Positions 8,235 through 17,062 are shown, numbered from the stretch's first letter. The stretch is DNA of 59,553 bases from Streptomyces sp. MspMP-M5 (GCF_000373585.1 NZ_KB891877.1:142581-202133); one strand, 5' to 3'. Notes: generated from the letters alone by a model not told the origin. Numbers and translations are program-made.

Positions 8235-8687
8235 TCATTCGCCGGCTGCGGACCGTTCACGGCAGTCCGGACAGACTCCGGAGAGTTCCAGGGTGTGCTG
8301 GAGGTTCGCGAATCCGGAGGTGCGGGCGATCTTCTTCGCCCAGGTCTCCACCGGCCCTGAGTCGACCGGTTGGCTGAGGCCGCATTCGGTGCAGAGCAGG
8401 TAGTGGCGGTGGTCGGGGCCGGGGCGGTAGCGGAAGAGGCGTTCGCCGTTGGTGTCGCGGACGACATCGGCGCGGCCGGCGCCGGCGAGGGCGGTCAGGG
8501 TGCGGTAGACCGTGGTCAGTCCGACCGGTGAGCCGTCTGCGGCGAGTTGGTTGTGCAGCGCCTGGGCGCCGATGAAGTCGTCCGCGGAGACGAGGGCCTC
8601 AAGGATGATGGCTCGCTGCTGAGTGAGGCGGCCGATCAGCGCCACGTCCTGCGAAGGTGCGGCGGTGTGCGGTCGGTTGCGTGCCAT
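8235..8687 (-). CDS. zur: Zinc uptake regulator Zur
   Basis: A 150-residue Fur-family repressor counted from ATG 8687; ATG 8693, two codons earlier, is an alternative. The better-spaced GAAGG favours the inner start. The winged helix carries SPVGLTTVYRTLTAL, the hinge is HRHY, and the structural zinc site is C99-x2-C102 with C139-x2-C142. It is the last gene of the znuA-znuC-znuB-znuB-zur operon, 23 bases behind the second permease. The Zur box at 12490 therefore makes it autoregulated through read-through. When zinc is replete it blocks import genes. A paralogue lies at 4559. This layout matches the zur locus of S. coelicolor in general form. Confidence 0.92.
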   Translation of the reverse strand: MARNRPHTAAPSQDVALIGRLTQQRAIILEALVSADDFIGAQALHNQLAADGSPVGLTTVYRTLTALAGAGRADVVRDTNGERLFRYRPGPDHRHYLLCTECGLSQPVDSGPVETWAKKIARTSGFANLQHTLELSGVCPDCRERSAAGE

Positions 8688-8716
8688 CACCATGCCTTCG
8701 TTCTCCGTGCTTTCGT

Positions 8717-9583
8717 TCAGGCCCCTGCAGGGGCTGCGGTGGTCGGGGAGCGTCTGGCGGGGCGCCGTACGAGGAAGGTGGCCGCGTAAACGGCGGTGGC
8801 GGCGGCCATGATGGCGAAGCTGGGCGGCACCTTCGGGAGCGCGGACGAGGCGTAGAGCCCGGCCCACATCTCCCCTACGGCGAGGGTGGCGGAGAGGGCG
8901 AGCGCGCGGTAGGGGCGGTCGGTGAGCCGGATCGCGGCGCCGGCGGGCGCCGCCAGCAGGCCGAGCAGCAGCAGGGACCCGACGGCCTGGGTGGCCTCGG
9001 CAGCACTGATGCCCGCGATGGCGAGGAAGCCGAAACCGAGCAGGCGGACGGGCACCCCGCGGGCCGCGGCCACGGCCTCGTCGAGGGTGGCGAACAGCAG
9101 CGGGCGGGCGATGAACAGCATCAGCAGGCAGACGCCGAGGGCGACCAGGGCCGCCACGGTCGCTCCCTCGGCGGAGATGCCGAAGACCGAGCCGAACAGG
9201 ACGCTGACGCCGGCGGTGCCGTCGGCGGTGCTGCGGGAGGTGGTGTACAGGGTGACGAAGAAGGCGCCCAGGCCCAGGATCCAGGAGAAGACGCTGCCTA
9301 TGACGACATCGTCCGGGCGGGCGCGGCGGCCCAGGGTGCCGAAGAGCAGCGCGACGGCGACCGTTGCGGCCAGCAGCCCCAGGCGCAGGTCGTAGCCGAA
9401 GGCCAGGGCGGCCATGGCACCGGTGAAGGCGACGTGGCTGAGGGCGTCGGCGGTGAAGACCTGGGCCCGCAGGACGAGGAAGTAGCCGACGAGGCCGGAG
9501 GCCGCGGCGATGGCGGTCCCCGCGAGCAGCGCGTGCTGGAAGAAGGGCTGGGCGAGCGGCGATGCGGCCAGCAGACCGGTCAT
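8717..9583 (-). CDS. znuB: Zinc ABC transporter permease (second copy)
   Basis: A 288-residue ABC-3 family permease with about eight hydrophobic segments, starting at ATG 9583 behind GGAGG. Family landmarks include LRAQVFTADALSHVAFTGA near residue 40 and the coupling region around GVPVRLLGFGFLAIAG. It overlaps the first permease gene by ATGA. Two different ZnuB-type permeases in one operon imply a heterodimeric membrane channel, rather than the homodimer of E. coli ZnuB. It works with ZnuC and the lipoprotein ZnuA at the cell membrane to import Zn2+. A manganese role cannot be excluded from the permease alone, but zur and the Zur box favour zinc. Confidence 0.9.
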   Translation of the reverse strand: MTGLLAASPLAQPFFQHALLAGTAIAAASGLVGYFLVLRAQVFTADALSHVAFTGAMAALAFGYDLRLGLLAATVAVALLFGTLGRRARPDDVVIGSVFSWILGLGAFFVTLYTTSRSTADGTAGVSVLFGSVFGISAEGATVAALVALGVCLLMLFIARPLLFATLDEAVAAARGVPVRLLGFGFLAIAGISAAEATQAVGSLLLLGLLAAPAGAAIRLTDRPYRALALSATLAVGEMWAGLYASSALPKVPPSFAIMAAATAVYAATFLVRRPARRSPTTAAPAGA

Positions 9584-10485
9584 GCCGCAACCTCCTTGGC
9601 GGGCAGGGGCGTTCCGATCCGGTCGCGGATGCCGTACAGCGCGCGCACGGCCCGGGCGATGACGTACCCGGCGAAGGCGAACGAGGTCACGAAGAAGCCC
9701 AACGGGTAGGGCGAGTAGTACGCGGCGATCAGCCCGAGCCAGGTGGCGGCGAAGGCCAGCAGCACGGTGAGCGCGAGGCTCAGCCCCGGCCGGGCGGTGA
9801 GGGACTGCGCCGTCGCCGCCGGGATCACCATGAGCGCGAAGACGAGCAGGGTTCCGGTGATCTGGCCGGCCTCGGCGGTCGCCGCACCGAGCAGGACGAG
9901 GAAGGCGACGGACAGCGCCCGGACGGGCACTCCGCGCCCGGCGGCGACCTGCGGGTCGACGGAGGCGAACAGCAGTGGCCGCCCGATCAGCGCCAGCACC
10001 GCGAGCACCGCCACACCCACCCCCGTCAACACGGTGACCTGCGACGACGTAATGCCGAGGAAGGTGCCGAACAGGATGGTCTGCGGCCCCTCCAGCAGCC
10101 CTTTGTACAGGGCGATGAACAGGAATCCGGAGGCGAGCAGGAACGCCTGGACGGTCCCGGTGAGCGCGGACTCCTGCGCACCGCCCCCGCGCCATCCGAG
10201 GGCCGCGATGACCAGGGCCGCGGCCACGCAGAGGGTGAAGTAGCCGTAGACCGCGCTCACTCCGAGCAGGACCGCACCGGCGGCACCGGGGAAGGCGACC
10301 GCGGAGACGGTGTGCGCGGCGAATGTCTGCCGCCGCAGGACCACGAACCAGCCCACGGCCGCGGCGACCACGGCCACGATCGCGCCCGCGCGGAAGGCGT
10401 TGACCATGAACGGGTACGACCACATCTGCTGGAAGTCGCTGATGAGGTTCCACGACCAGGCGGGCGCGGCGGTGTCAGCCGGCAT
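9580..10485 (-). CDS. znuB: Zinc ABC transporter permease (first copy)
   Basis: A 301-residue ABC-3 family membrane protein. Hydrophobic helices alternate with the family segment LRRQTFAAHTVSAVAFPGAA and the coupling helix region GVPVRALSVAFLVLLG. The start at ATG 10485 has a G-rich site about six bases upstream; an earlier ATG at 10500 is possible but lacks one. The gene overlaps znuC at its 5' end and the second permease by ATGA at its 3' end. It is distinct in sequence from the second permease, so the pair probably forms a heterodimer in the membrane. Confidence 0.9.
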   Translation of the reverse strand: MPADTAAPAWSWNLISDFQQMWSYPFMVNAFRAGAIVAVVAAAVGWFVVLRRQTFAAHTVSAVAFPGAAGAVLLGVSAVYGYFTLCVAAALVIAALGWRGGGAQESALTGTVQAFLLASGFLFIALYKGLLEGPQTILFGTFLGITSSQVTVLTGVGVAVLAVLALIGRPLLFASVDPQVAAGRGVPVRALSVAFLVLLGAATAEAGQITGTLLVFALMVIPAATAQSLTARPGLSLALTVLLAFAATWLGLIAAYYSPYPLGFFVTSFAFAGYVIARAVRALYGIRDRIGTPLPAKEVAA

Positions 10486-11419
10486 CACGACCGCCCCCAT
10501 GGGTCTCGTGCCGGTCGGTGTGCACCGCGGGCGCCTCCGGCTGGCCGACCACGACCAGGCGCCCGCCGGACGTCCGGAGCACCTCGATGGGGGTGGCGTA
10601 GAGCCTGGTCAGCGTGTCGGAGGTGATGACCTCGGCCGGGGTGCCGGTGGCGGCGGCGCCCTCGGCGAGGTACACCACCCGGTCCAGGTGGTGGAGTATC
10701 GGGTTCACGTCATGGGCGACCATGACCACCGCAACGCCCTGCTGGTGGCAGATCCGGCCGATCAGCGCGGCCACCGCGCTCTGGTTGGGCAGGTCCAGGC
10801 TGTCCAACGGCTCGTCCAGCAGAAGCAGTTCGGGCCGTCGGACCAGTGCCTGCGCGATCAGCAGCCGCTGCTGCTCACCGCCGGAACACTGCCCGATCGG
10901 CCGGTGGGCGTACGCCGACGCCCCGACCAACTCGATCACCTCGGCCACCCGTTCGCGCGCCGCCCGGCGGCGGGCGCTGGGGAACGGCAGCGGCACGCCC
11001 CAGCGGTCACCGTCGAGCCCCATGCGCACGACGTCGATCCCACGGACGCGCATCGAGGCGTCGAAGCTGCGGCGCTGCGGCAGGTAGCCGATGCGGTCGC
11101 TGGCCTGCCCGGGGCGCACACCGAGGACCCGCACCTGACCGGAGGCGGCGGGCAGCGCACCGAGCAGCACCTTGATCATGGTGGACTTGCCGACGCCGTT
11201 CGGGCCGAGGACGGCGGTGAACTCACCGGACCCGATGCGAAGATCCACCCCCGACCACAACGCGCGCCCGCCGACGCGCACGGCGGCGTCGCGCAGCGCG
11301 ACCACCGGGCCGCTTCCGGGTTCTGCGGCGGTGTCGTGGTCTTGGTCTTCGGTTCGAGGTGGGGGGACGGCATGGCCGCCGCGGGCCACGGCGTCGCGGA
11401 CCTTCGCCGCCGGGTTCAT
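10475..11419 (-). CDS. znuC: Zinc ABC transporter ATP-binding protein
   Basis: A 314-residue ABC ATPase. Walker A is GPNGVGKST, the Q-loop LPQRRSF, the signature CSGGEQQR (usual LSGGQ-type with a Cys first), Walker B LLLLDEPLDSLD, and the switch His is in VMVAHDVN. The N-terminal 40 residues before the ABC domain are low-complexity. The C-terminal 35 residues end in a His-containing tail (VHTDRHETHGG) that could bind metal. It starts eight bases after the znuA stop and overlaps the downstream permease gene. It powers zinc import with ZnuA and the two ZnuB proteins. Confidence 0.92.
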   Translation of the reverse strand: MNPAAKVRDAVARGGHAVPPPRTEDQDHDTAAEPGSGPVVALRDAAVRVGGRALWSGVDLRIGSGEFTAVLGPNGVGKSTMIKVLLGALPAASGQVRVLGVRPGQASDRIGYLPQRRSFDASMRVRGIDVVRMGLDGDRWGVPLPFPSARRRAARERVAEVIELVGASAYAHRPIGQCSGGEQQRLLIAQALVRRPELLLLDEPLDSLDLPNQSAVAALIGRICHQQGVAVVMVAHDVNPILHHLDRVVYLAEGAAATGTPAEVITSDTLTRLYATPIEVLRTSGGRLVVVGQPEAPAVHTDRHETHGGGRDAG

Positions 11420-11427
11420 GGTCAGGC

Positions 11428-12420
11428 TCACTTCCCGGTGGCCTTGGCCAGGGCCTGCTCGATGCCCTGGAGTTGGGTGGTCTGCCACTGCTGGAAGGTG
11501 GCCCCGGCGGGGGTGAGGGTCTCGGTCACGGTGGCCACCGGGATGCCCGCGTCCTTGGCCGCCTTGACCTGCGCCTGCACGTCCGGCGTGGAGTTCTGGG
11601 AGTTGTAGACGTAGGTCTTGATCTGCTTGTTCTTGATCTGCTGGTCGATGGCGGCCTTGTCCTTGGCCGTGGGGTCGGAGCCCTCGCTCATCGCGTCGAG
11701 GAACGTCTCGGGGGTGAGCATCTTCAGCCCCAGGCTGTCCGACAGCGGCGTGACGATCGACTCGGAAGCGCCGATCGGGGTGCCCGCGTACTTCGCCTTG
11801 ATGTCGGCTATGAGCTTGTTGTAGCCGGCGAGCGTCTTCGTCTCGAAGGCCGTCTTCTGCTGGTCGAAGTAGGCGGCGTCGGCCGGGTCGAGCTTCTTGT
11901 AGTCGCCCGCGATCTTCTCGATCACCTTGTGGACGTCGCCCGGGGAGTACCAGCGGTGCGGGTTGCCGCCCGGCTTGACGCCGACCAGGTCGCCGACCTT
12001 CAACTCGGTACGCCCGCTGCCCGGGTTGGCGGCGAGCAGCTTGTCCGCCCAGGCGTCGTAGCCGATGCCGTTGACGATCGCGTACTGGGCACCGGCCACC
12101 GTGCGGGCGTCGGCGGCGGTCGGCTCGTAATCGTGCGGGTCGGTGTCGGGGTTGGTGATGATGCTGGTCACCTTCACGTGGCTGCCGCCGAGCTGGGAGG
12201 CGATGCTGCCCCAGAAGTTCTCCCCCGCCACCACCTGGATCGTCTTGCCCGAACCGCCGCCGGTGGCACCGGTGCCGCCGCTCTTCGTCGATGCGGAAGG
12301 GGCCGAGGTCGAGCAGGCGGTCGCGGTCACACCCGTGAGCACCGCTGTCGCGGCGACGAGCGCGGTCCGGACGAATGCTCGCGGAAATCGGGACACGGGG
12401 ACGGCGCGGGCGCTGCTCAT
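11428..12420 (-). CDS. znuA: Zinc-binding lipoprotein of the zinc ABC transporter
   Basis: A 330-residue cluster A-I metal-binding lipoprotein. The signal peptide ends at the lipobox TATAC about 36 residues in, followed by a Ser/Thr/Gly linker. Likely metal ligands are the His in NPDTDPHDYEP and the His in GGNPHRWYSP, with a long helix between the two lobes. There is no long His-rich loop, unlike E. coli ZnuA. Start ATG 12420 follows AAGGAG. It heads the znu operon under the Zur box at 12490-12504. It captures Zn2+ outside the membrane and delivers it to the permeases. Confidence 0.92.
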   Translation of the reverse strand: MSSARAVPVSRFPRAFVRTALVAATAVLTGVTATACSTSAPSASTKSGGTGATGGGSGKTIQVVAGENFWGSIASQLGGSHVKVTSIITNPDTDPHDYEPTAADARTVAGAQYAIVNGIGYDAWADKLLAANPGSGRTELKVGDLVGVKPGGNPHRWYSPGDVHKVIEKIAGDYKKLDPADAAYFDQQKTAFETKTLAGYNKLIADIKAKYAGTPIGASESIVTPLSDSLGLKMLTPETFLDAMSEGSDPTAKDKAAIDQQIKNKQIKTYVYNSQNSTPDVQAQVKAAKDAGIPVATVTETLTPAGATFQQWQTTQLQGIEQALAKATGK

Positions 12421-12489
12421 GCGAGAACTCCTTCAGGCGGTGCCGGATGCGCGGTCGCACGCTCCGGCTCAGATGCCCTCGAAGTTAAA

Positions 12490-12504
12490 TGGAAATGATT
12501 TTCA
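12490..12504. promoter_or_regulatory. Zur box upstream of znuA
   Basis: TGGAAATGATTTTCA matches the Streptomyces Zur consensus (TGAAAATGATTTTCA, recalled) at 14 of 15 positions. It lies 70 bases before the znuA start in an AT-rich island. This strongly predicts zinc-dependent repression of the whole znuACBB-zur operon. Confidence 0.85.
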
Positions 12505-12518
12505 CTTCAATGGCCAGG

Positions 12519-12533
12519 TGAAAACCATTGCCA
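12519..12533. promoter_or_regulatory. Second, weaker Zur-box-like site
   Basis: TGAAAACCATTGCCA matches 12 of 15 positions of the Zur consensus and sits 29 bases upstream of the stronger box. It also forms one arm of a CAATGG/CCATTG inverted repeat (12509-12530). It may be a secondary Zur site or overlap the promoter. Confidence 0.45.
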
Positions 12534-12616
12534 TCTTTTGACCGGAACCCGACCGTCCGGGCCAGACCAGGCGAGATCCCTGATGACGTAGCGCCGGACG
12601 CGGCTCCGGCCCGCGG

Positions 12617-13708
12617 TCACGGCCGGGGCGTCTGCCACTTGATGTGCTCGCTGATCCACTGCGTAGGGGACTCCATGTTGGACAGATACGTGGCACCGTT
12701 GTGGGTGCCGCCCGGTATCTCCCACAGCTTGGTGTGGACCGGCCCCTTGCCGTACGCGGCCATGAACTTCTTGATGGCGTTGATGGTCGCCGCGTGCTCC
12801 TTCGTGCCGACCTGGAAGGCGATGTAGACGTCCGGCCCCTTGGTGGCCACCAGCTGCCTGGCCAACTCCTCAGGGTTGTTCTCCCGCTTCTCCTTCTCGT
12901 GGCCTCGCCACAGCGGGGAGTCGGGCACGATGTCGGGACCGTTGGCGATGGCGGTCTTGAACTTGTCGGGGTGCTTCAGCACGGCCTTCAGACTGGCGAA
13001 GCCGCCGGTGGAGGAGCCCATGTAACTCCAGCCGTCACGGGACTTGATCGTCCGGAAGTTGGCTTTCATCAGGTCGGGCACGTCCTCGGTCAGCCAGGTG
13101 CCCATCTTCGGCTGGCCGGGAATGTCGCTGGCGTCCCAGTAGATGCCCTTGTCGTCCGGGCCGGGGTTGAGGATCGGCATGGCCAGCAGGAAGGGCTTGC
13201 TCTTGCCCTCCTGGTACCACTTCGAGACGCTCTTCTCCAACGAGAGCTTGTCCTTGCCGAACTCTCCGACCGACCAGTAGTTGCTGTCGTTGCCGGGGCC
13301 GCCGGGCAGGGCGATCATGACGGGGAAGCCGCGCGACGCGAACTTCGGATCCTGGGTGTACTCCTTGGGGGCCCAGACCCAGACCTTTCCCTTGAATCCG
13401 GACTTTTTCCCCTCCAGCGTGACGACGCTGACCTTGGTGCCGTCGCTCAGGGTCTTGACGCTCGTGAAGTCGGCCCTGGGGCCCGTGGGCATCAGGGTTG
13501 CGGAGTCGGCGGCCTTCGAGGCGCCGGCCTGGTCGTAGCTGACAGGGTCGCCCTCGCCGGTGAACGGCGGAATCCCGAAGTAGCTCATCACCGGCCAGGC
13601 GATCAGCCCGAGGACAACCATGGGCGCTACTCCCATGAGCCATCTCCGGGCGACGGTGGCCCGGCGTCGACCACTGGACTGGTAGATCCGGGCCGGTGGG
13701 GTCGTCAT
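12617..13708 (-). CDS. Membrane-anchored alpha/beta hydrolase (esterase D / antigen 85-like)
   Basis: A 363-residue alpha/beta hydrolase. An N-terminal segment (WLMGVAPMVVLGLIAWPVM, about residues 22-40) serves as a signal anchor, so the enzyme acts outside the membrane. The nucleophile elbow is G-S-S-T-G in SYMGSSTGGFASL. The acid and His of the triad are likely in the later NGPD region and in GGTHNGATY. The fold with long insertions resembles the esterase D/S-formylglutathione hydrolase and mycolyltransferase-type family (PF00756). Start ATG 13708 follows GGAGC. The substrate is unknown. It stands alone, facing away from the initiator tRNA. Confidence 0.8.
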   Translation of the reverse strand: MTTPPARIYQSSGRRRATVARRWLMGVAPMVVLGLIAWPVMSYFGIPPFTGEGDPVSYDQAGASKAADSATLMPTGPRADFTSVKTLSDGTKVSVVTLEGKKSGFKGKVWVWAPKEYTQDPKFASRGFPVMIALPGGPGNDSNYWSVGEFGKDKLSLEKSVSKWYQEGKSKPFLLAMPILNPGPDDKGIYWDASDIPGQPKMGTWLTEDVPDLMKANFRTIKSRDGWSYMGSSTGGFASLKAVLKHPDKFKTAIANGPDIVPDSPLWRGHEKEKRENNPEELARQLVATKGPDVYIAFQVGTKEHAATINAIKKFMAAYGKGPVHTKLWEIPGGTHNGATYLSNMESPTQWISEHIKWQTPRP

Positions 13709-14085
13709 CTTGCTGCTCCGGTGGTACTGCCCCGAAGGGCAAGAAAGGTCGGTTCCACCCTGTGGGACAGGCAAGCCCGGGCCAGAGGTTCCGAATCGTC
13801 CCCGTATTCCGGACCTCTGTGACGAAACACTCAGAGGAAGCCCCTGGAGCTGCCCTGCCTGGCGTCATCGCTCAGGCGCCCTGCCACCTGCGTGACTGGT
13901 GACTGGGATCAGCAGCACAAGGAGACGGCCGGCCGTCCGCGGCGGGGGCAGCGGCCCGGCGAAGAAGCCTCGACAAACCCATCATCACAGGCCACGAGTC
14001 ATCTCTCACGTCCCCGCCACCGGTCACTCCCACCCGACGTCGATTCGGTTGTTCCGTGTCAGTGCCGTACAGTTCACCGTGCCGT
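13709..14085. other. Intergenic region upstream of tRNA-fMet
   Basis: These 377 bases between the esterase and the tRNA hold no frame I can support as a gene. The 3' part must contain the tRNA promoter. I see no repeat or operator of note. Confidence 0.5.
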
Positions 14086-14159
14086 CGCGGGGTGGAGCAG
14101 CTCGGTAGCTCGCTGGGCTCATAACCCAGAGGTCGCAGGTTCAAATCCTGTCCCCGCTA
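14086..14159 (+). tRNA. Initiator tRNA-Met (fMet, CAT anticodon)
   Basis: The gene folds as a 74-base cloverleaf with anticodon CAT in CTGGGCTCATAACCCAG. The anticodon stem has the three consecutive G-C pairs (GGG/CCC) that mark initiator tRNAs. The first base C1 does not pair with position 72 (T), another initiator hallmark that blocks elongation use. The T-arm GGTTCAAATCC is standard. CCA is not encoded. A strong terminator follows at 14168. Confidence 0.95.
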
Positions 14160-14167
14160 CTCACAGG

Positions 14168-14198
14168 TGAAGGCCCGGTGGATTCCACCGGGCCTTCA
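14168..14198 (+). terminator. Terminator downstream of tRNA-fMet
   Basis: A perfect 14-bp stem (TGAAGGCCCGGTGG and its complement) with a 3-nt loop starts eight bases after the tRNA. It fits as its transcription terminator. Confidence 0.85.
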
Positions 14199-14253
14199 CT
14201 GTTCATGTTCTCGTTGTCGATCTGGCGGTGGTCCGGCCGACCCGCGCGCCAGA

Positions 14254-14703
14254 TCAGCGTACGTGGACGGTCTTGGTCTGCGTGGTGATGTCCAGGCGCG
14301 GATGGCCGCCGCGCGGGCCGTCGACGCCGTAGAGCACTCCACGGAACTGCAGCACGCCCCGATGACCGGCCTTGACCATCACATCGACCTTGGCCTCACT
14401 GGCACCCATGGCCACGATCCGGCCGCACGTGACGGTGCGCCATGCACCCTGCATCCCGACACGCTCCTGCGCGCAGAACTTCGCGTACTGCAGCGCATCA
14501 CTGTCGCCCTGTCCCTTGACATAGACGCTCTGGCCGAGCTTCACGGTGCCCGGCGACACACGGAGAGTGGCACTTCCCTTGGCGAACGCCGGCGTCACCG
14601 CCAGCACGGCCGCAGCCACCCCCACGACACCCACCGCGGCGCATCGCGCCCCCCGGCGCCCGAACATCCCGCTTGCGGCGCGCCCGTCTCCACGATGCGT
14701 CAT
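14254..14703 (-). CDS. Small secreted hypothetical protein
   Basis: A 149-residue protein starting at ATG 14703 behind GGGAGGA. A clear signal peptide (ARCAAVGVVGVAAAVLAVTP, cleavage after AFA near residue 41) makes it secreted. The mature part, about 108 residues, carries a pair of Cys (in KFCAQERVG and RTVTCGR) likely to form a disulfide, and has a beta-sandwich look (SPGTVKLGQSVYVKGQGDS), like small Ig-like Streptomyces exoproteins. No enzyme motif is seen. It is convergent with the tRNA, separated by the tRNA terminator. I do not recognise the family. Confidence 0.7.
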   Translation of the reverse strand: MTHRGDGRAASGMFGRRGARCAAVGVVGVAAAVLAVTPAFAKGSATLRVSPGTVKLGQSVYVKGQGDSDALQYAKFCAQERVGMQGAWRTVTCGRIVAMGASEAKVDVMVKAGHRGVLQFRGVLYGVDGPRGGHPRLDITTQTKTVHVR

Positions 14704-15159
14704 CGCTGTCCTCCCGTTGTTGTGATCTCTCGTCTCGCTCCTGGACGACATTGAGCTTCAACGATCGGGTTGGCGTTGTGCTAACGGACGGCTAATGCGG
14801 TGCAGCGGCGTACCACAGCGAGCCTGCCGCCGACGACATCACTGCATTCATCCCTGGCATTTCATTGCCGGCATCTTCATCTACCCGCTGCGTCTCCTGC
14901 TGCGCCTGTCGTCCATCCTCGGGAAAGCGAAACGCGGCATGGAGATGGGTTTGTCGGCAGCAACGACGTTCCTCGCTGCGTTGTTCGTCGAGTCCTTCAC
15001 GCCCGGGCTGCATGTGCTCTCCGGGGCTTGCGAGGCTTGCTGCTCGTCAATGACGGGCTGTCAGTTCACGTTGCCAGGCGGGCGGGTGGGTGCGGCCGAG
15101 ACGCGCGATGGGGGCACGCCGAGGCTGACCGGGGGCAGGCTCAGGCAGCAGCCTGGGCG
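14704..15159. other. Intergenic region, no gene recognised
   Basis: This 456-base region between a secreted protein gene and a TetR gene contains open frames on the plus strand. None has a convincing start, codon pattern or family match. I see no clear repeat or operator. Confidence 0.45.
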
Positions 15160-15753
15160 CTACGGCGCGGGCGTCTTGTTCGGCGGTTCCCAGCCGTGGG
15201 TGAGGATGTCGAAGATTTCCTCGACGGCGGCCCGGCGGTCCTGCCGGCCGCGAGCGAGGACCGGAATCTGGAGTACGAATCGAGCAAGAGCCACACATGC
15301 GAGGTTGTCGTGGTCCACGCCGATCTCGTCGGCGATGGCTGCACTGAGGCCGTCGGTGTGCCGGGTCCACATGCGTTCGGCGTAGGCGCGTAGCGCCGGC
15401 GTCGAGTCGACCAGGTTGGTGAACTCGGCCATCTGCGGATCCGCCGCGATCGGCAGCCAGGTGTCGAGGACGTGCTGCCGGAGGGCATCGAGGATGCTCT
15501 GGCCGGAGGCCCGCTGCCGCACCGCGGCGGTCAGTTCTGATTCCCGGTCCTCGTCCTGGTCGAATACCAGCGCCTCCTTGCCGCTGAAGTGCTTGAACAC
15601 CGTAGCGGTCGACACGTCGGCGGCGTCGGCGATGTCACGGATGCTCACTTGGTCGTAGCCGCGCTCCACAAAGAGCTGCAGTGCGGCGTCAGCGATCGCC
15701 TGCCGGGTGGCCGCCTTCTTTCGTTCGCGGCGGCCTACGGGGGGAACGGTCAT
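15160..15753 (-). CDS. TetR-family regulator beside TetX-like monooxygenase
   Basis: A 197-residue TetR-family repressor. The helix-turn-helix covers about residues 12-58 (RQAIADAALQLFVERG, then IRDIADAADVSTATVFKHF). The C-terminal domain resembles the subfamily with an extra C-terminal bundle found next to oxidoreductases. Start ATG 15753 has only a weak ribosome binding site. It is divergent from the FAD monooxygenase at 15894 across an AT-rich 140-base promoter region, so it most likely represses that gene and itself. The inducer is unknown and could be the enzyme's substrate. Confidence 0.87.
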   Translation of the reverse strand: MTVPPVGRRERKKAATRQAIADAALQLFVERGYDQVSIRDIADAADVSTATVFKHFSGKEALVFDQDEDRESELTAAVRQRASGQSILDALRQHVLDTWLPIAADPQMAEFTNLVDSTPALRAYAERMWTRHTDGLSAAIADEIGVDHDNLACVALARFVLQIPVLARGRQDRRAAVEEIFDILTHGWEPPNKTPAP

Positions 15754-15785
15754 GACTTGAGCGTATCCGATAGTCGAGCACCCAG

Positions 15786-15808
15786 AAAAGTTGACTCGTT
15801 GCACTTTT
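15786..15808. promoter_or_regulatory. Candidate operator in divergent TetR/monooxygenase promoter
   Basis: An inverted repeat with arms AAAAGT and ACTTTT separated by 11 bases lies in the AT-rich gap between the divergent genes. It is the only clear dyad there and is therefore a weak candidate for the TetR operator. Confidence 0.35.
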
Positions 15809-15893
15809 ATATTCGATCTGTTTTTATAGGCGTTGCGGGAAGTCGATCGGTACTCGCCCGATGCCCCCTCTTCGTCGACCGACAGGACCAGCC

Positions 15894-17057
15894 ATGAACT
15901 CCCCAGACCCTGCCCACGCCGGCATCAGTATCATCGGCGCCGGACCCGGCGGCCTGACCTGCGCCCGCATCCTCCAGCAGCGCGGCATCGCGGTCACCGT
16001 CTACGACCGCGACCCGGGCCCCGACGCACGCAACCAGGGCGGGACCCTCGACCTGCACGCCGACAACGGTCAGATCGCCCTGCGCGAAGCCGGCCTGCTC
16101 GACGCGTTCTTCCAGCTGGCCCGCCCCGAAGGGCAAGAGATGCGCCAGATGGACCCGACCGGCCAGCTCACGTCCCACAAAGTCCCCGAGGCCGACGAGC
16201 TCTTCAAACCGGAAATCGACCGCGGCCAGCTGCGCAACCTGCTGCTCGACTCCCTGCAGCCCGGGACCGTGCGCTGGGGCCGCACCCTCGACACGATCAG
16301 CGGGCCCGCCGACGGGCCACGGCAGTTGCACTTCGCCGACGGCACGACCGTCGAGACCGACCTGGTCATCGGCGCCGACGGCGCCTTCTCCCGGGTACGC
16401 CCGGCCGTGTCCCCCGCCGTCCCCCAATACACCGGGGTGAGCTTCCTGGAGGCATGGTTCTCCGACGTCGACAACCGGCACCCCGACATTGCCGAGCTGG
16501 TCGGTTCGGGCAGCGCCCACGCAGCCGACGGCAGGCGTGGCCTGTTCGCCCAGCGCAACAGCGGAGACCACATCCGCGTCTACCTCATCCAACGAGTCCC
16601 GGTCGACTGGATCACCGCGAGCGGTCTGACCACCGCCGACACCGACGGCATCCGCGCCCTGCTCCTAGGCGAGTACGCCCACTGGTCGCCCCGTATGCGC
16701 CAGATGATCGACGACAACGACGGCCCCTACGTCGACCGCCCGATCTTCGCCCTCCCGGTCCCGCATACCTGGGAACACAACCCGACGGTGACCCTGCTCG
16801 GCGACGCCGCCCACCTCATGCCCCCGCTCGGCGTCGGCGTCAACCTCGCCATGCTCGACGCCAGCGAACTCGCCCTCGCTCTCGCGAACGCCGCCACCGT
16901 CGACGACGCCCTCCGCGCCTACGAGAAGACCATGCTCCCCCGCTCCACCGAGACGGCCCAGGTCCTCGAACACGGCGCCGAACACCTGCTGTCCGCCGAC
17001 GCGCACGACTTCGGCAGCGACAACGACGGCCAGCCTCAAGGACCAGGACCACAGTGA
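15894..17057 (+). CDS. FAD-dependent monooxygenase, TetX-like
   Basis: A 387-residue class A flavoprotein monooxygenase. The FAD Rossmann motif is GAGPGGL (15-21), the middle motif is in LVIGADGAFSRVRP, and the second FAD motif is LLGDAAHLMPPLGVGVN. Length and the early QGGTLDLH segment fit the TetX/PgaE-like group that hydroxylates tetracyclines and other aromatics with NADPH and oxygen. Start ATG 15894 follows AGGA; an in-frame ATG at 15861 is possible but lacks a site. It is divergent from its presumed TetR repressor. Whether it detoxifies an antibiotic or works on a metabolite cannot be told from sequence. Confidence 0.85.
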   Translation: MNSPDPAHAGISIIGAGPGGLTCARILQQRGIAVTVYDRDPGPDARNQGGTLDLHADNGQIALREAGLLDAFFQLARPEGQEMRQMDPTGQLTSHKVPEADELFKPEIDRGQLRNLLLDSLQPGTVRWGRTLDTISGPADGPRQLHFADGTTVETDLVIGADGAFSRVRPAVSPAVPQYTGVSFLEAWFSDVDNRHPDIAELVGSGSAHAADGRRGLFAQRNSGDHIRVYLIQRVPVDWITASGLTTADTDGIRALLLGEYAHWSPRMRQMIDDNDGPYVDRPIFALPVPHTWEHNPTVTLLGDAAHLMPPLGVGVNLAMLDASELALALANAATVDDALRAYEKTMLPRSTETAQVLEHGAEHLLSADAHDFGSDNDGQPQGPGPQ

Positions 17058-17062
17058 GGCCG

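Noticed and set aside
8235..9590. Minus-strand frame that joins zur to upstream sequence as one 451-residue protein
   Set aside because: The upstream half is an Arg-rich shadow of the permease. Zur begins at 8687 or 8693.
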